64,000 nucleotides of DNA from Bradyrhizobium liaoningense (GTDB taxonomy: Bacteria; Pseudomonadota; Alphaproteobacteria; Rhizobiales; Xanthobacteraceae), in NCBI RefSeq assembly GCF_018130955.1, contig NZ_JAFCJM010000008.1, positions 147,281-211,280 on the forward strand, given 5' to 3'. Positions 1-7,884 of this stretch are shown in pieces; positions within the stretch are counted from its first letter, which is position 1; each line of letters opens with the position of its first letter. The notes beneath the pieces were generated by a model. The model saw only the letters and a list, made by a program, of their open reading frames with translations. It was not told where the DNA came from and searched no databases. A program made the position numbers and the translations under genes.

Positions 1-321
1 CAGGTCGTGACCGTCTACTACACCGTAACCAACCAGGCGGCGCGCACCACGGCGGGGCAGGCGGCCTACAACGTCGCGCCGCTGACGGTCGGATCCTATT
101 TCCAGAAGATCAACTGCTTCTGCTTCACCGAGCAGACCATGGCGCCCGGCGAGAAGCGGGAGATGCCGGTGGTGTTCTATGTCGATCCGTCGCTCGCCGA
201 CGATCATGAGAATGACGGGCTCGGCACGATCACGCTTTCCTATACGTTCTATCCCGTGCGCGATCCGGTGGTGAAGCCGCTCGCCTCGGGCGAGGGCGAC
301 AGACGCAAGGGTAATCTTTGA
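1..321 (+). CDS. ctaG: Cytochrome c oxidase assembly protein CtaG/Cox11, C-terminal part
   Basis: Only the C-terminal 106 codons are present; the gene starts before the window. Cox11/CtaG proteins are membrane-anchored periplasmic copper chaperones that deliver copper to the CuB site of cytochrome c oxidase subunit I. The visible part holds the family hallmark INCFCFTEQ, with the two copper-binding cysteines in CFCF, then the conserved beta-sandwich run ending near [10 protein letters not shown]. coxC follows after about 80 bp on the same strand, as in the usual cox assembly operon of alphaproteobacteria. Identification is firm although the N-terminus is missing. Confidence 0.95.
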   Translation, partial: QVVTVYYTVTNQAARTTAGQAAYNVAPLTVGSYFQKINCFCFTEQTMAPGEKREMPVVFYVDPSLADDHENDGLGTITLSYTFYPVRDPVVKPLASGEGDRRKGNL

Positions 322-404
322 TCGCCGGGATCGCTTGAGATCCCGATGATTGGAATTCGAGGGGACAAGTGCCTCACAGGCACGGGCTAAGGAGACTGAC
401 CGCA

Positions 405-1301
405 ATGGCAACCGCGCACGGCAAGCAACACGATTACCACCTGGTCGATCCCTCTCCGTGGCCGGCCGTCGGCTCGGTGTCGGCCTTCGTCATGGCGCTC
501 GGCGCCATCGCCTGGATGCACCACATGTTCAAGGGTGCGCCGATCGTGTTCGGCATCGGCACCATCGGCGTGCTCTACACCATGGCGAGCTGGTGGGGCG
601 ACGTGATCAAGGAAGCCCAGTACAAGGGCGACCACACCCGCGTCGTGCAGCTCCATCACCGCTACGGCATGATCCTGTTCATCGCCTCCGAGGTGATGTT
701 CTTCGTCGCCTGGTTCTGGGCCTATTTCAACGCGGCGCTGTTCCCGGCGGATGCCGTCCACGCCACCCGTGACGCCGTGTTCGGCTGCGGCCTCGGCACC
801 CAGGCCGGCGCCTGCGCCGTGCCGGGCACCTGGCCGCCGAAGGGCATCGAGACCTTCGACCCCTGGCACCTGCCGCTGCTCAACACGCTGATCCTGCTCA
901 CCTCCGGCACCACCGTGACCTGGGCCCATCACGCGCTGCTGGAGAACGATCGCCAGGGCCTGAAGTACGGCCTGATCCTCACCGTCCTGCTCGGCGCCGC
1001 CTTCACCTGCGTGCAGGCCTATGAGTACGCCCACGCGGCGTTCTCCTTCGCCGGCAACGTCTACGGCGCGACCTTCTTCATGGCGACCGGCTTCCACGGC
1101 TTCCACGTGCTGGTCGGTACCGTGTTCCTGATCGTCTGCCTGGCGCGCGCCTATGCCGGCCACTTCACGTCGAAGCAGCACCTCGGCTTCGAATTCGCCG
1201 CCTGGTACTGGCACTTCGTCGACGTGGTGTGGCTGTTCCTGTTCCTCTGCATCTACGTCTGGGGCCGCGGCGCCGAGGCCATGGCGCACGGCGCGCACTA
1301 G
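405..1301 (+). CDS. coxC: Cytochrome c oxidase subunit III
   Basis: A 298-residue polytopic membrane protein of the aa3-type oxidase core. Seven hydrophobic segments are recognisable, and the family signatures are present: a histidine-rich N-terminus ([12 protein letters not shown]), the [18 protein letters not shown] helix and the C-terminal [14 protein letters not shown] helix. A roughly 35-residue loop containing two cysteines (near residues 127 and 134) precedes the [13 protein letters not shown] helix, as in other alphaproteobacterial CoxC. ATG at 405 is preceded by an AAGGAGA ribosome binding site at 389-395; an upstream in-frame start lacks one. A strong terminator follows at 1324-1354. 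Confidence 0.97.
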   Translation: MATAHGKQHDYHLVDPSPWPAVGSVSAFVMALGAIAWMHHMFKGAPIVFGIGTIGVLYTMASWWGDVIKEAQYKGDHTRVVQLHHRYGMILFIASEVMFFVAWFWAYFNAALFPADAVHATRDAVFGCGLGTQAGACAVPGTWPPKGIETFDPWHLPLLNTLILLTSGTTVTWAHHALLENDRQGLKYGLILTVLLGAAFTCVQAYEYAHAAFSFAGNVYGATFFMATGFHGFHVLVGTVFLIVCLARAYAGHFTSKQHLGFEFAAWYWHFVDVVWLFLFLCIYVWGRGAEAMAHGAH

Positions 1302-1323
1302 GTCCTCATCGATCGTGCTACAA

Positions 1324-1354
1324 GGGGCGGCCGCCACGGCCGCCCCTTTCGTTT
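1324..1354 (+). terminator. Rho-independent terminator after coxC
   Basis: Ten-base arms GGGGCGGCCG and CGGCCGCCCC with a 3-base loop are followed by TTTCGTTT. It lies 22 bp after the coxC stop and ends about 25 bp before the DUF983 start, so it should at least attenuate read-through. Confidence 0.8.
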
Positions 1355-1378
1355 AACAGGAGAGGGGAAGGAGCGCGT

Positions 1379-1765
1379 ATGACTGACTATCCTCCCACGA
1401 CCGTCCTGCAGAGCGCGATGCGCGGGCTCGCTTGCAAATGTCCGCGCTGCGGCCAGGGCAAGATGTATGCGGGCTTTCTGACGCTGGCACCGTCCTGCGA
1501 CCGCTGCGGTCTCGACTACGCCTTCATCGACACCGGCGACGGGCCGGCGATCTTCATCATCATGCTGGCCGGGGCGATCGTGGTGGCCTGCGCGCTCATC
1601 GTCGAGGTCAAGTACCAGCCGCCGTTCTGGCTTCATGCGGTGCTGTGGCTGCCGCTCATCCTCGCGACCACGCTGTTGCCGCTGCGCTCGATGAAGTCGC
1701 TGCTGATCGCGCTGCAATTCCACCACAAGGCGGCGCCGGGCCAACTGATCGACCGCCCGAAATGA
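1379..1765 (+). CDS. DUF983 family membrane protein
   Basis: A 128-residue protein. The N-terminal half carries two CxxC pairs (CPRCGQGKMY near residue 20 and CDRCGLDY near residue 40), suggesting a small zinc ribbon. Two hydrophobic helices follow, around residues 60-80 and 88-108. DUF983 proteins typically sit between coxC and SURF1 in alphaproteobacterial cox operons, so a role in oxidase assembly is likely but not shown by the sequence. The start is set by the purine-rich AGGAGAGGGGAAGGAG upstream. The stop overlaps the next start codon (ATGA), so the two genes are probably translationally coupled. Confidence 0.9.
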   Translation: MTDYPPTTVLQSAMRGLACKCPRCGQGKMYAGFLTLAPSCDRCGLDYAFIDTGDGPAIFIIMLAGAIVVACALIVEVKYQPPFWLHAVLWLPLILATTLLPLRSMKSLLIALQFHHKAAPGQLIDRPK

Positions 1766-2517
1766 ACGCTGACGCGCCGCGCAAGCCGGCCATTGCCGGC
1801 TTTGCCCTGTTCACGCTGATCGTCATGGGTGCCTTCATCTCGCTCGGCGTCTGGCAGCTGCAGCGCCGCACCGCCAAGCACGAGTTGATCGCAGCGCTTA
1901 CCGAGCGCCTTGCGGCGCCGCCCACAGCCCTGCCGGCGCCCGCGCAATGGAGCACGCTGAACGCGGCCAGCGACGAGTTTCGCCGCGTCACCTTCACAGC
2001 GACCTATGCGCCGCTGCCGGACGCGATGGTCTACAGCTCCGGCTCCGCCGTGCGCAGGGACGCCTCCGGCCCCGGCACCTGGGCCTTCTTGCCGGCGCGG
2101 TTGTCTGATGGCGCGATGGTCGCGATCGATGCGGGCTTCGTCGAGAACACGATGCAGGATCGCTCGGTGCAGGACCGCGCGACGAAAAAACTCGTGACTG
2201 GCGAGCCGGTCACGCTGACCGGTTACCTCCGTTTCCCGGAAGCGCCAGGCTTGCTCACGCCGGCCGAAGACCGCGCCAAGCGGCTGTGGTTCGTGCGCGA
2301 TCAGCACCTGATGGCGAGCGCGCTGGGCTGGGGCACGGTCGCGCCGTTCTATGTCGATCTGGAGCAGCCGGTGCCTGAGAACGGCATCCCGCGGCCCGGA
2401 CCGCTCGACGTGCATCTGAAGGACGACCATCTGCAATACGCCATCACCTGGTTCTCGCTCGCGGGGGCCGTGCTGATCGCGTTCGGCGTCTGGGCGAGGG
2501 GACGGCGGCGGGCCTAA
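1762..2517 (+). CDS. SURF1 family oxidase assembly protein
   Basis: 251 residues with the SURF1 architecture: an N-terminal transmembrane helix (about residues 10-30) ending in the signature LGVWQLQRRTAKHELI, a periplasmic domain, and a C-terminal helix (about 222-242) followed by arginines. SURF1/Shy1 proteins assist heme a insertion into cytochrome oxidase subunit I. The start overlaps the DUF983 stop by 4 bp. A long perfect hairpin lies 12 bp past the stop, so this is probably the last gene of the cox operon. Confidence 0.93.
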   Translation: MNADAPRKPAIAGFALFTLIVMGAFISLGVWQLQRRTAKHELIAALTERLAAPPTALPAPAQWSTLNAASDEFRRVTFTATYAPLPDAMVYSSGSAVRRDASGPGTWAFLPARLSDGAMVAIDAGFVENTMQDRSVQDRATKKLVTGEPVTLTGYLRFPEAPGLLTPAEDRAKRLWFVRDQHLMASALGWGTVAPFYVDLEQPVPENGIPRPGPLDVHLKDDHLQYAITWFSLAGAVLIAFGVWARGRRRA

Positions 2518-2528
2518 GCCGGTTCCCA

Positions 2529-2563
2529 GAGTTTCCGTTCCGATAGAATCGGAACGGAAACTC
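2529..2563. repeat. Perfect 16-bp inverted repeat (hairpin) after SURF1
   Basis: Arms GAGTTTCCGTTCCGAT and its exact reverse complement are separated by three bases (AGA). No T-tract follows, so it is not a classical terminator. It lies beside the 2571-2625 repeat copy. A decayed form (GTTCC, 9 bases, GGAAC) lies in the same relative position beside the 3094 copy, so the hairpin and repeat probably form one composite element. Confidence 0.75.
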
Positions 2564-2570
2564 CGGATAC

Positions 2571-2625
2571 TTGTTTTGACGCGTTTTCTTCACGCGAACC
2601 GGTATCCACTTCGCTTGAAAACGCT
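2571..2625 (-). repeat. Interspersed repeat family A, copy 1 (inverted)
   Basis: About 55 bp. Its reverse complement nearly matches the sequences at 3094-3145 and 7799-7852, sharing the core AAGTGGATACCGGTTCGC and the tail AAGAAAACGCGTCAAAA. It is inverted relative to copy 2, and the two bracket the 2728-3093 gene. Confidence 0.85.
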
Positions 2626-2727
2626 ATAGCCCCGGAATTGTCCGGTCTTCCCATCCAGCGCAGGGTTCACGACTATTGGCCTAAGGCGCGATCGCATTTG
2701 TGCGGGGCGCACAGTAGGGTTGAGCGC

Positions 2728-3093
2728 GTGAACGATATCGACCAGATGGGCATCGTCGTGGATTGGCTGGACGCCTGCCGCAAGGGCGACCTCACCACGC
2801 TGCTCGACCTCTACGCCGACGATGCGGAGCTGGAATGCCAGTGCGCCGGCTCGCATGTCTATCACGGCCGCAACGAGATCGGCGCGTACTGGGAACCGAA
2901 GATCGGCGCCTTCTCCTTCACCGGCGTCGGCCTCGAGGACATCAGCCCCGCGCCGCAGGGTATCGAGCTCGAATATTCCGTTGCCGGCTCGTTGCGCATC
3001 CGCGCCCTGTTCGGCTTCGGCGCCGACGGCAAGATCGTCCGCACGCTCTGCGGGCCAGCGCAGCAGAATCCGGCCGATTGCTGCGCGTGCTAA
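2728..3093 (+). CDS. NTF2-like / SnoaL-like small protein
   Basis: A 121-residue protein with the cone-shaped NTF2-like (SnoaL-type) pattern: a helical start (VVDWLDACRKGDLTTLLDLY), a YADDAELEC strand, a short segment YHGRNEIGAYW, then beta strands ending in LFGFGADGKIVRTL. Such folds serve as small isomerases, hydrolases or binding modules; no catalytic set can be assigned. GTG at 2728 is the likeliest start, with ATG at 2746 as an alternative. The C-terminus ends in DCCAC, and the TAA stop abuts a family A repeat. It is flanked by inverted repeat copies and is probably monocistronic. Confidence 0.75.
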   Translation: MNDIDQMGIVVDWLDACRKGDLTTLLDLYADDAELECQCAGSHVYHGRNEIGAYWEPKIGAFSFTGVGLEDISPAPQGIELEYSVAGSLRIRALFGFGADGKIVRTLCGPAQQNPADCCAC

Positions 3094-3145
3094 AGCGTTT
3101 TCGAGCGAAGTGGATACCGGTTCGCGTCAAGAAAACGCGTCAAAA
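3094..3145 (+). repeat. Interspersed repeat family A, copy 2
   Basis: It begins directly after the TAA stop of the preceding gene (TAAAGCGTTTTCGAGCG) and shares the family core with the copies at 2571 and 7799. A degenerate hairpin (GTTCC...GGAAC) follows at roughly 3160-3180. Confidence 0.85.
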
Positions 3146-3314
3146 TTGAATCTCGCGCCCGTTCCGAGTCCATTGGAACAGCGCTCGAGTCTGCAATCGC
3201 TGCAGCAATCCGCAGGACGGCGTTGTCATATTAGGTCAATTCTAACGGAGGTGGCATAATTCGCTCTTTCCATTTGTTCCCGGCGGGGTATCTGTCGGGA
3301 AACGAGGGCGCGCA

Positions 3315-3959
3315 ATGCAAGACACCGCCAAGCCTGCGACCAGGGTTTTGATCGTCGACGACCATCCCGTGGTGCTATCAGGTTGCAGGACCCTCCTCGG
3401 CGTCGACCAGTCGATCCGGATCGACGAGGCAAGCGACGCAAAATCCGGTCACCGCGCCTATATCAGCAAACGTCCCGACGTCACCGTGATCGACATCGGC
3501 TTGCCTGATGTCTCGGGCTTCGAGTTGATGCGCCGCATCCGCAAGGACGATCCGGACGCCAAGATCATCATGTTCAGCATGAACGACGATCCGGCCTTCG
3601 TCGTCCGCGCGGTCGAGCTCGGCGCGCAGGGCTACGTGTCCAAGGGCGACGATCCCAGGATCCTGTTGAAGGCGGTGCGCAAGGTCGTCGCCGGCGACAA
3701 CTTCATCTCGCCGCAGCTTGCCGAGGCCGTGACGTTCTCCGGAGCTGCGATCAAGGCCAATCCAGCCTCGCAAATGACGCCGCGCGAGTTGGAGATTTTG
3801 CGTCTGCTCGGCCGCGGCCACAAGATCGTCGAGGTCGCCGAAGCGCTCGGCATTTCCTACAAGACGGTCGCCAACACCACCTCGCTGTTGAAGCAGAAGC
3901 TCGCCGCCAAGAACCACTCCGACCTGATCCGCATTGCGGTTGCGATCGGGCTGGATTGA
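3315..3959 (+). CDS. LuxR/NarL-type response regulator (orphan)
   Basis: 214 residues: an N-terminal receiver domain (about 8-125) and a C-terminal LuxR-type helix-turn-helix (about 145-210). The acidic pair D15-D16, the phosphoacceptor D60 in VIDIGLP and the conserved Lys in GYVSKGDD are all visible. The DNA-binding half has the usual LTPRE-like start (MTPRELEILRLLGRG) and a recognition region VAEALGISYKTVANTTSLLKQKL. No histidine kinase lies beside it, so its partner is unknown; the SSS-type hybrid kinase at 25.6-29.1 kb is only one possibility. Confidence 0.92.
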   Translation: MQDTAKPATRVLIVDDHPVVLSGCRTLLGVDQSIRIDEASDAKSGHRAYISKRPDVTVIDIGLPDVSGFELMRRIRKDDPDAKIIMFSMNDDPAFVVRAVELGAQGYVSKGDDPRILLKAVRKVVAGDNFISPQLAEAVTFSGAAIKANPASQMTPRELEILRLLGRGHKIVEVAEALGISYKTVANTTSLLKQKLAAKNHSDLIRIAVAIGLD

Positions 3960-4014
3960 GCGCGTCCCCGCCGGGAAAACCTGGAACAATCGCCGCTGCT
4001 CGCGGTTTTTGCAC

Positions 4015-4043
4015 TTGACGATCCCACGGCGGCCGACGATAGC
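4015..4043 (+). promoter_or_regulatory. Candidate sigma-70-type promoter
   Basis: TTGACG at 4015-4020, a 17-base spacer and GATAGC at 4038-4043. It lies upstream of two hairpins and a terminator and may drive a small RNA starting near 4050. The -10 match is only moderate. Confidence 0.4.
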
Positions 4044-4049
4044 TCACCG

Positions 4050-4158
4050 CCTGCGATTTGACGGGGACGCGACGCGGACGAGGGATAAAGTAGGTCTGCA
4101 CAAATTAACGACAGACCCTTCCAGGAGAGGGCTGCGGCGACCCCGCGGCCCTTTTTCT
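4050..4158 (+). ncRNA. Candidate small structured RNA upstream of thrC
   Basis: No coding potential is evident here. Two elements argue for a short transcript. One is a hairpin with arms GGTCTG (4093-4098) and CAGACC (4112-4117). The other is a terminator with arms GGGCTGCGG (4129-4137) and CCGCGGCCC (4143-4151), one G-T pair, running into TTTTTCTT. A promoter-like pair lies at 4015-4043. It could be an independent sRNA of about 105-110 nt or the terminator of the response regulator transcript. The boundaries are estimates. Confidence 0.4.
4129..4158 (+). terminator. Rho-independent terminator
   Basis: A nine-pair GC stem (one G-T pair) with a 5-base loop is followed by TTTTTCTT at 4152-4158. 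It separates the response regulator region from thrC. Confidence 0.7.
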
Positions 4159-4164
4159 TGGGCC

Positions 4165-4259
4165 TAAGGCATGATCCGGAAAAGTGTGCAGCGGTTTTCC
4201 GAAAAGATCATGCGCAAACAAAGAGCTAAGGCGCGATGCCTAAAGCCATCGCGCTTTAG
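4165..4259 (+). repeat. Interspersed repeat family B, copy 1
   Basis: Begins GCATGATCCGGAAAAGTGT and ends with the small palindrome GCGCGATG...CATCGCGC followed by TTTAG. It matches 15575-15705 in order and sequence, with internal differences. The start and middle (GCATGATC...GATCATGC) form a long imperfect inverted repeat. Confidence 0.8.
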
Positions 4260-4388
4260 ACGCGACGCCGAAGCGGTTTCCCGATCCCGCAAAACGCTTT
4301 ATGGTGCCGCCCCAGTCGGTGACGGGCGAAACAAGTAACTTCATTAAAATCAAAGGTTTAGGCTAAGGGCCGACCTTTGGAGGGCGGT

Positions 4389-5807
4389 TTGACGCGATAT
4401 CTTTCGACCCGGGGCGAGGCCCCCGAGCTTGGCTTCTGCGACGTGATGCTGACCGGGCTTGCCCGCGACGGCGGCCTCTACGTGCCCGCGGAGTGGCCGC
4501 AGCTTTCGCACGAGACCATCGCAAAGTTCTTCGGCCGTCCCTATTGGGAGGTCGCGGTCGACGTCATCCGCCCGTTCGCCGCCGGCGAGATTTCCGATGC
4601 CGAGCTCGGCCGCATGGCGAACGAAGCCTACGCCACCTTCCGCCATCCCGCAGTCGTGCCGCTGCGCCAGATGTCGCCGCACCAGTTCGTGCTCGAGCTG
4701 TTCCACGGCCCGACGCTGGCGTTCAAGGACGTCGCGATGCAGCTGATCTCGCGGCTGATGGATCACGTGCTCGCCAAGCGCGGCCAGCGCACGACCATCG
4801 TGGTTGCGACCTCGGGCGACACCGGCGGCGCCGCGGTCGAGGCCTTCGCAGGGCTGGAGAACGTCGATCTCATCGTGCTGTTTCCGAACGGCCGCATCTC
4901 CGACGTGCAGCGTCGCATGATGACGACGACGGGCGCTGCCAACGTGCATGCGCTCGCGATCGAGGGCACGTTCGACGATTGCCAGGCCATCGTGAAGGGG
5001 ATGTTCAACCATCACCGCTTCCGCGACCAGGTCGCGCTGTCCGGCGTCAACTCGATCAACTGGGCGCGCATCGTCGCGCAGGTGGTCTACTATTTCACCT
5101 CCGCCGTCGCCGTCGGTTCGCCCGCGCGCCAGGTCGACTTCACCGTGCCCACCGGCAATTTCGGCGACATCTTTGCCGGCTACGTCGCCAAGCGCATGGG
5201 CCTGCCGGTGCGGACCTTGCGGATCGCCGCCAACGTCAATGACATCCTCGCGCGCACGCTCAAGACCGGCATCTACGAGGTGCGCGAGGTGCACGCCACG
5301 GCGTCGCCCTCGATGGACATCCAGATCTCCTCGAACTTCGAGCGCCTGCTGTTCGAGGCCGGCAAGCGCGATGCGGGCAGCGTTCGCCGCCTGATGGATT
5401 CGCTGAAGCAGTCGGGCCGCTTCGTGCTGCCCGATGCGACGCTCGCGGCCGTGCGCGAGGAGTTCGACGCAGGACGTGCCGACGAAACCGAGACCTCGGC
5501 TGCGATCCGCGCCGCCTGGCGCGAGGCCGGCGAGCTCGTCGATCCCCACACCGCGGTGGCGCTGGCCGTAGCCGACCGCGACTCCACGGACACTGGTGTT
5601 CCTAACATCGTGCTGTCCACCGCGCATCCGGCGAAATTCCCCGACGCGGTCGAGGAGGCCTGCGGCGTGCGGCCGCAACTTCCTGCCTGGCTTGACGGGT
5701 TGATGACCAAATCCGAACACATGAAGGTGGTGAAGAACGACCAGGCCGAGGTCGAGCGGTTCGTGCTGTCGGTCAGCCGCGCCGCGAAACAGGGAGTCGC
5801 CGGATGA
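4389..5807 (+). CDS. thrC: Threonine synthase
   Basis: 472 residues, converting O-phosphohomoserine to threonine with pyridoxal phosphate. The N-terminal segment (YLSTRGEAPELGFCDVML..DGGLYVP) and the PLP lysine K113 in GPTLAFKD are typical of the long ThrC subfamily, as are ATSGDTGGAAVEAF and FTVPTGNFGDIFAGY. TTG at 4389 is preferred over the in-frame TTG at 4377 because GGAGG at 4379-4383 then lies at the right distance; homologues also begin MTRYLS. The stop overlaps the M16 peptidase start (ATGA), implying coupled translation. Confidence 0.96.
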   Translation: MTRYLSTRGEAPELGFCDVMLTGLARDGGLYVPAEWPQLSHETIAKFFGRPYWEVAVDVIRPFAAGEISDAELGRMANEAYATFRHPAVVPLRQMSPHQFVLELFHGPTLAFKDVAMQLISRLMDHVLAKRGQRTTIVVATSGDTGGAAVEAFAGLENVDLIVLFPNGRISDVQRRMMTTTGAANVHALAIEGTFDDCQAIVKGMFNHHRFRDQVALSGVNSINWARIVAQVVYYFTSAVAVGSPARQVDFTVPTGNFGDIFAGYVAKRMGLPVRTLRIAANVNDILARTLKTGIYEVREVHATASPSMDIQISSNFERLLFEAGKRDAGSVRRLMDSLKQSGRFVLPDATLAAVREEFDAGRADETETSAAIRAAWREAGELVDPHTAVALAVADRDSTDTGVPNIVLSTAHPAKFPDAVEEACGVRPQLPAWLDGLMTKSEHMKVVKNDQAEVERFVLSVSRAAKQGVAG

Positions 5808-7093
5808 GCGTCGAGATCTCCAAGCTGACGTCCGGCCTCACTGTCGTCACCGACAACATGTCCCATGTCGAGACTGCCGCGCTCGGGGTCTGGGCCGGCG
5901 TCGGCGGACGCGACGAGAAGCCGAACGAGCATGGCATCTCGCATCTGCTGGAGCACATGGCGTTCAAGGGCACGACGCGGCGTTCCTCGCGCGAGATCGT
6001 CGAGGAGATCGAGGCCGTCGGCGGCGACCTCAACGCCGGCACCTCGACCGAGACGACATCCTATTATGCGCGGGTGATGAAGGCCGACGTGCCGCTGGCG
6101 CTCGACGTGCTCTCCGACATCCTCGCCAATCCCGCCTTCGAGCCGGACGAGCTCGAGCGCGAGAAGAACGTGATCGTGCAGGAGATCGGCGCCGCGCAGG
6201 ACACGCCCGACGACGTCGTGTTCGAGCATCTCAACGAGCTCTGCTACCCGGACCAGCCGATGGGCCGCTCGCTGCTCGGCACCGCCAAGACGCTGCGCGG
6301 CTTCAACCGCGACATGCTGCGCGGTTATTTGTCGACGCATTATCGCGGACCCGACATGGTCGTGGCCGCGGCCGGCGCGGTCGATCACAAGCAGGTGGTG
6401 GCCGAGGTCGAGAAGCGGTTCTCGAGCTTTGAAGGAACGCCCGGACCGAAGCCGCAGACGGCGCAGTTCGGCAAGGGCGGCGCGAAGGTGGTGCATCGCG
6501 AGCTCGAGCAGGCGCACCTGACGCTGGCGCTGGAAGGCGTGCCGCAGACCGATCTGTCGCTGTTCTCGCTCCAGGTCTTCACCAACATCCTCGGCGGCGG
6601 AATGTCGTCGCGGTTGTTCCAGGAGGTGCGGGAGAAGCGCGGGCTCTGCTACTCCATCTACAGCTTTCACGCGCCCTATACCGATACCGGGTTCTTCGGG
6701 CTCTACACCGGCACCGATCCCGCCGACGCGCCCGAGATGATGGAGGTCGTGGTCGACATCATCAACGATTCGGTGGAGACTCTGACGGAGGCCGAGATCG
6801 CCCGGGCCAAGGCGCAGATGAAGGCCGGCCTGTTGATGGCGCTCGAGAGCTGCTCGTCGCGCGCCGAGCAGCTTGCGCGGCACGTGCTGGCCTATGGCCG
6901 GCCGCAGACGGTGCAGGAATTGGTGGACCGAATCGATGCGGTCAGCGTTGAATCGACCCGCAATGCGGCGCGGGCGCTGTTGTCGCGGAGCCGCCCTGCC
7001 GTGGTTGCATTGGGCAGCGGCAGGGGTCTGGACACGGCGGTGTCTTTTGCGGAAGGATTGACCAGGGCGCGAGCCAAGGCGCGGTTGCATTAG
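5804..7093 (+). CDS. M16 family zinc peptidase (processing-peptidase-like)
   Basis: 429 residues of the mitochondrial-processing-peptidase/insulinase family. The inverted zinc motif HxxEH is H47-L-L-E50-H51, and the downstream zinc-ligand region reads EREKNVIVQEI. The second half holds the glycine-rich loop ILGGGMSSRLFQEVREKRGLCYSI, typical of active alpha/beta-fused M16 enzymes. It starts inside the thrC stop codon and is a common thrC neighbour in Rhizobiales. A role in degrading peptides or processing a few targets is inferred from the family only. Confidence 0.93.
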   Translation: MSVEISKLTSGLTVVTDNMSHVETAALGVWAGVGGRDEKPNEHGISHLLEHMAFKGTTRRSSREIVEEIEAVGGDLNAGTSTETTSYYARVMKADVPLALDVLSDILANPAFEPDELEREKNVIVQEIGAAQDTPDDVVFEHLNELCYPDQPMGRSLLGTAKTLRGFNRDMLRGYLSTHYRGPDMVVAAAGAVDHKQVVAEVEKRFSSFEGTPGPKPQTAQFGKGGAKVVHRELEQAHLTLALEGVPQTDLSLFSLQVFTNILGGGMSSRLFQEVREKRGLCYSIYSFHAPYTDTGFFGLYTGTDPADAPEMMEVVVDIINDSVETLTEAEIARAKAQMKAGLLMALESCSSRAEQLARHVLAYGRPQTVQELVDRIDAVSVESTRNAARALLSRSRPAVVALGSGRGLDTAVSFAEGLTRARAKARLH

Positions 7094-7133
7094 CACCTGA
7101 CCTCGCGGGCTGAGGCGCCCCGGGAAGCATCAC

Positions 7134-7721
7134 ATGGCCCTGTTTCGCCTGCCATCCAGTGGACCCGCCGCCCTCGCCCCGCGCGGCAATGGCCTCCTGC
7201 TGCGCGCGCCGCAGATGTCGGACTTCCTGCAATGGGCACATTTGCGTGAAGCGAGCCGCGACTACCTGACGCCCTGGGAGCCGATCTGGCCCTCGGACGA
7301 CCTGACCCGCGCGGGCTTCCGCCGCCGCCTGCGTCGTTACGCCGAGGATATCGCCGCGGACCGCTCCTATCCCTTCCTGATCTTCCGGGAACTGGACGGC
7401 GCCCTGGTCGGCGGCATCACGCTCGCCAACGTCCGCCGCGGCATCGTCCAGGCCGGCACCATTGGTTACTGGGTGGGACAGCCCCATGCCCATCGCGGCT
7501 ACATGACCGCGGCGCTCCGGGTGCTGCTGCCGACCCTGTTCGGCGAGCTCAATCTGCACCGGGTCGAGGCCGCCTGCATCCCCACCAACTCGCCCTCGAT
7601 CCGGGTGCTGGAGAAGTGCGGATTCTCCCGCGAGGGCCTGGCGCGCCGCTATCTCTGTATCAACGGGGTCTGGCAGGACCATCTGCTGTTCGGGCTGCTG
7701 CACGAGGATTTTCGCGGCTAA
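7134..7721 (+). CDS. GNAT N-acetyltransferase (RimJ/RimL-like)
   Basis: 195 residues with the RimJ-type GNAT pattern: LLLRAPQMSDFLQWAHLR at the start, GGITLANV, GTIGYWVGQPHAHRGYMTAAL around the acetyl-CoA loop, and LHRVEAACIPTNSPSIRVLEKCGFSREG at the end. Proteins of this subfamily acetylate ribosomal-protein N-termini or small amines; the substrate cannot be read from sequence. It lies 40 bp downstream of the M16 peptidase and may share its transcript. Confidence 0.9.
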   Translation: MALFRLPSSGPAALAPRGNGLLLRAPQMSDFLQWAHLREASRDYLTPWEPIWPSDDLTRAGFRRRLRRYAEDIAADRSYPFLIFRELDGALVGGITLANVRRGIVQAGTIGYWVGQPHAHRGYMTAALRVLLPTLFGELNLHRVEAACIPTNSPSIRVLEKCGFSREGLARRYLCINGVWQDHLLFGLLHEDFRG

Positions 7722-7798
7722 CCAAGCCGAAAGTCTGCCAATTGCTGCCTTGGTTTGTGCCTTGGGTTCGCCGATTTTGGCGATATAACCCGCGCCAG

Positions 7799-7852
7799 AG
7801 CGTTTTCGAGCGAAGTGGATACCGGTTCGCATAAAGAAAACGCGTCAAAACA
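7799..7852 (+). repeat. Interspersed repeat family A, copy 3
   Basis: Same core as the copies at 2571 and 3094, ending in AACGCGTCAAAACAAG. It lies 33 bp before the start codon of the next gene, within its 5' region. Confidence 0.85.
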
Positions 7853-7884
7853 AGAGTCTAACCGGCAACTTGCCGGGGAGTGTC

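Noticed and set aside
3230..3270. Possible sigma-54 promoter (TGGCATAATTCGC) before the response regulator
   Set aside because: The GG and GC dinucleotides are not separated by the required ten bases, and the -12 element does not match.
5273..7096. Minus-strand open frame of about 607 codons opposite thrC and the M16 peptidase
   Set aside because: The plus-strand genes are clear enzymes with motifs; the minus frame has only arginine/histidine-rich low-complexity composition.
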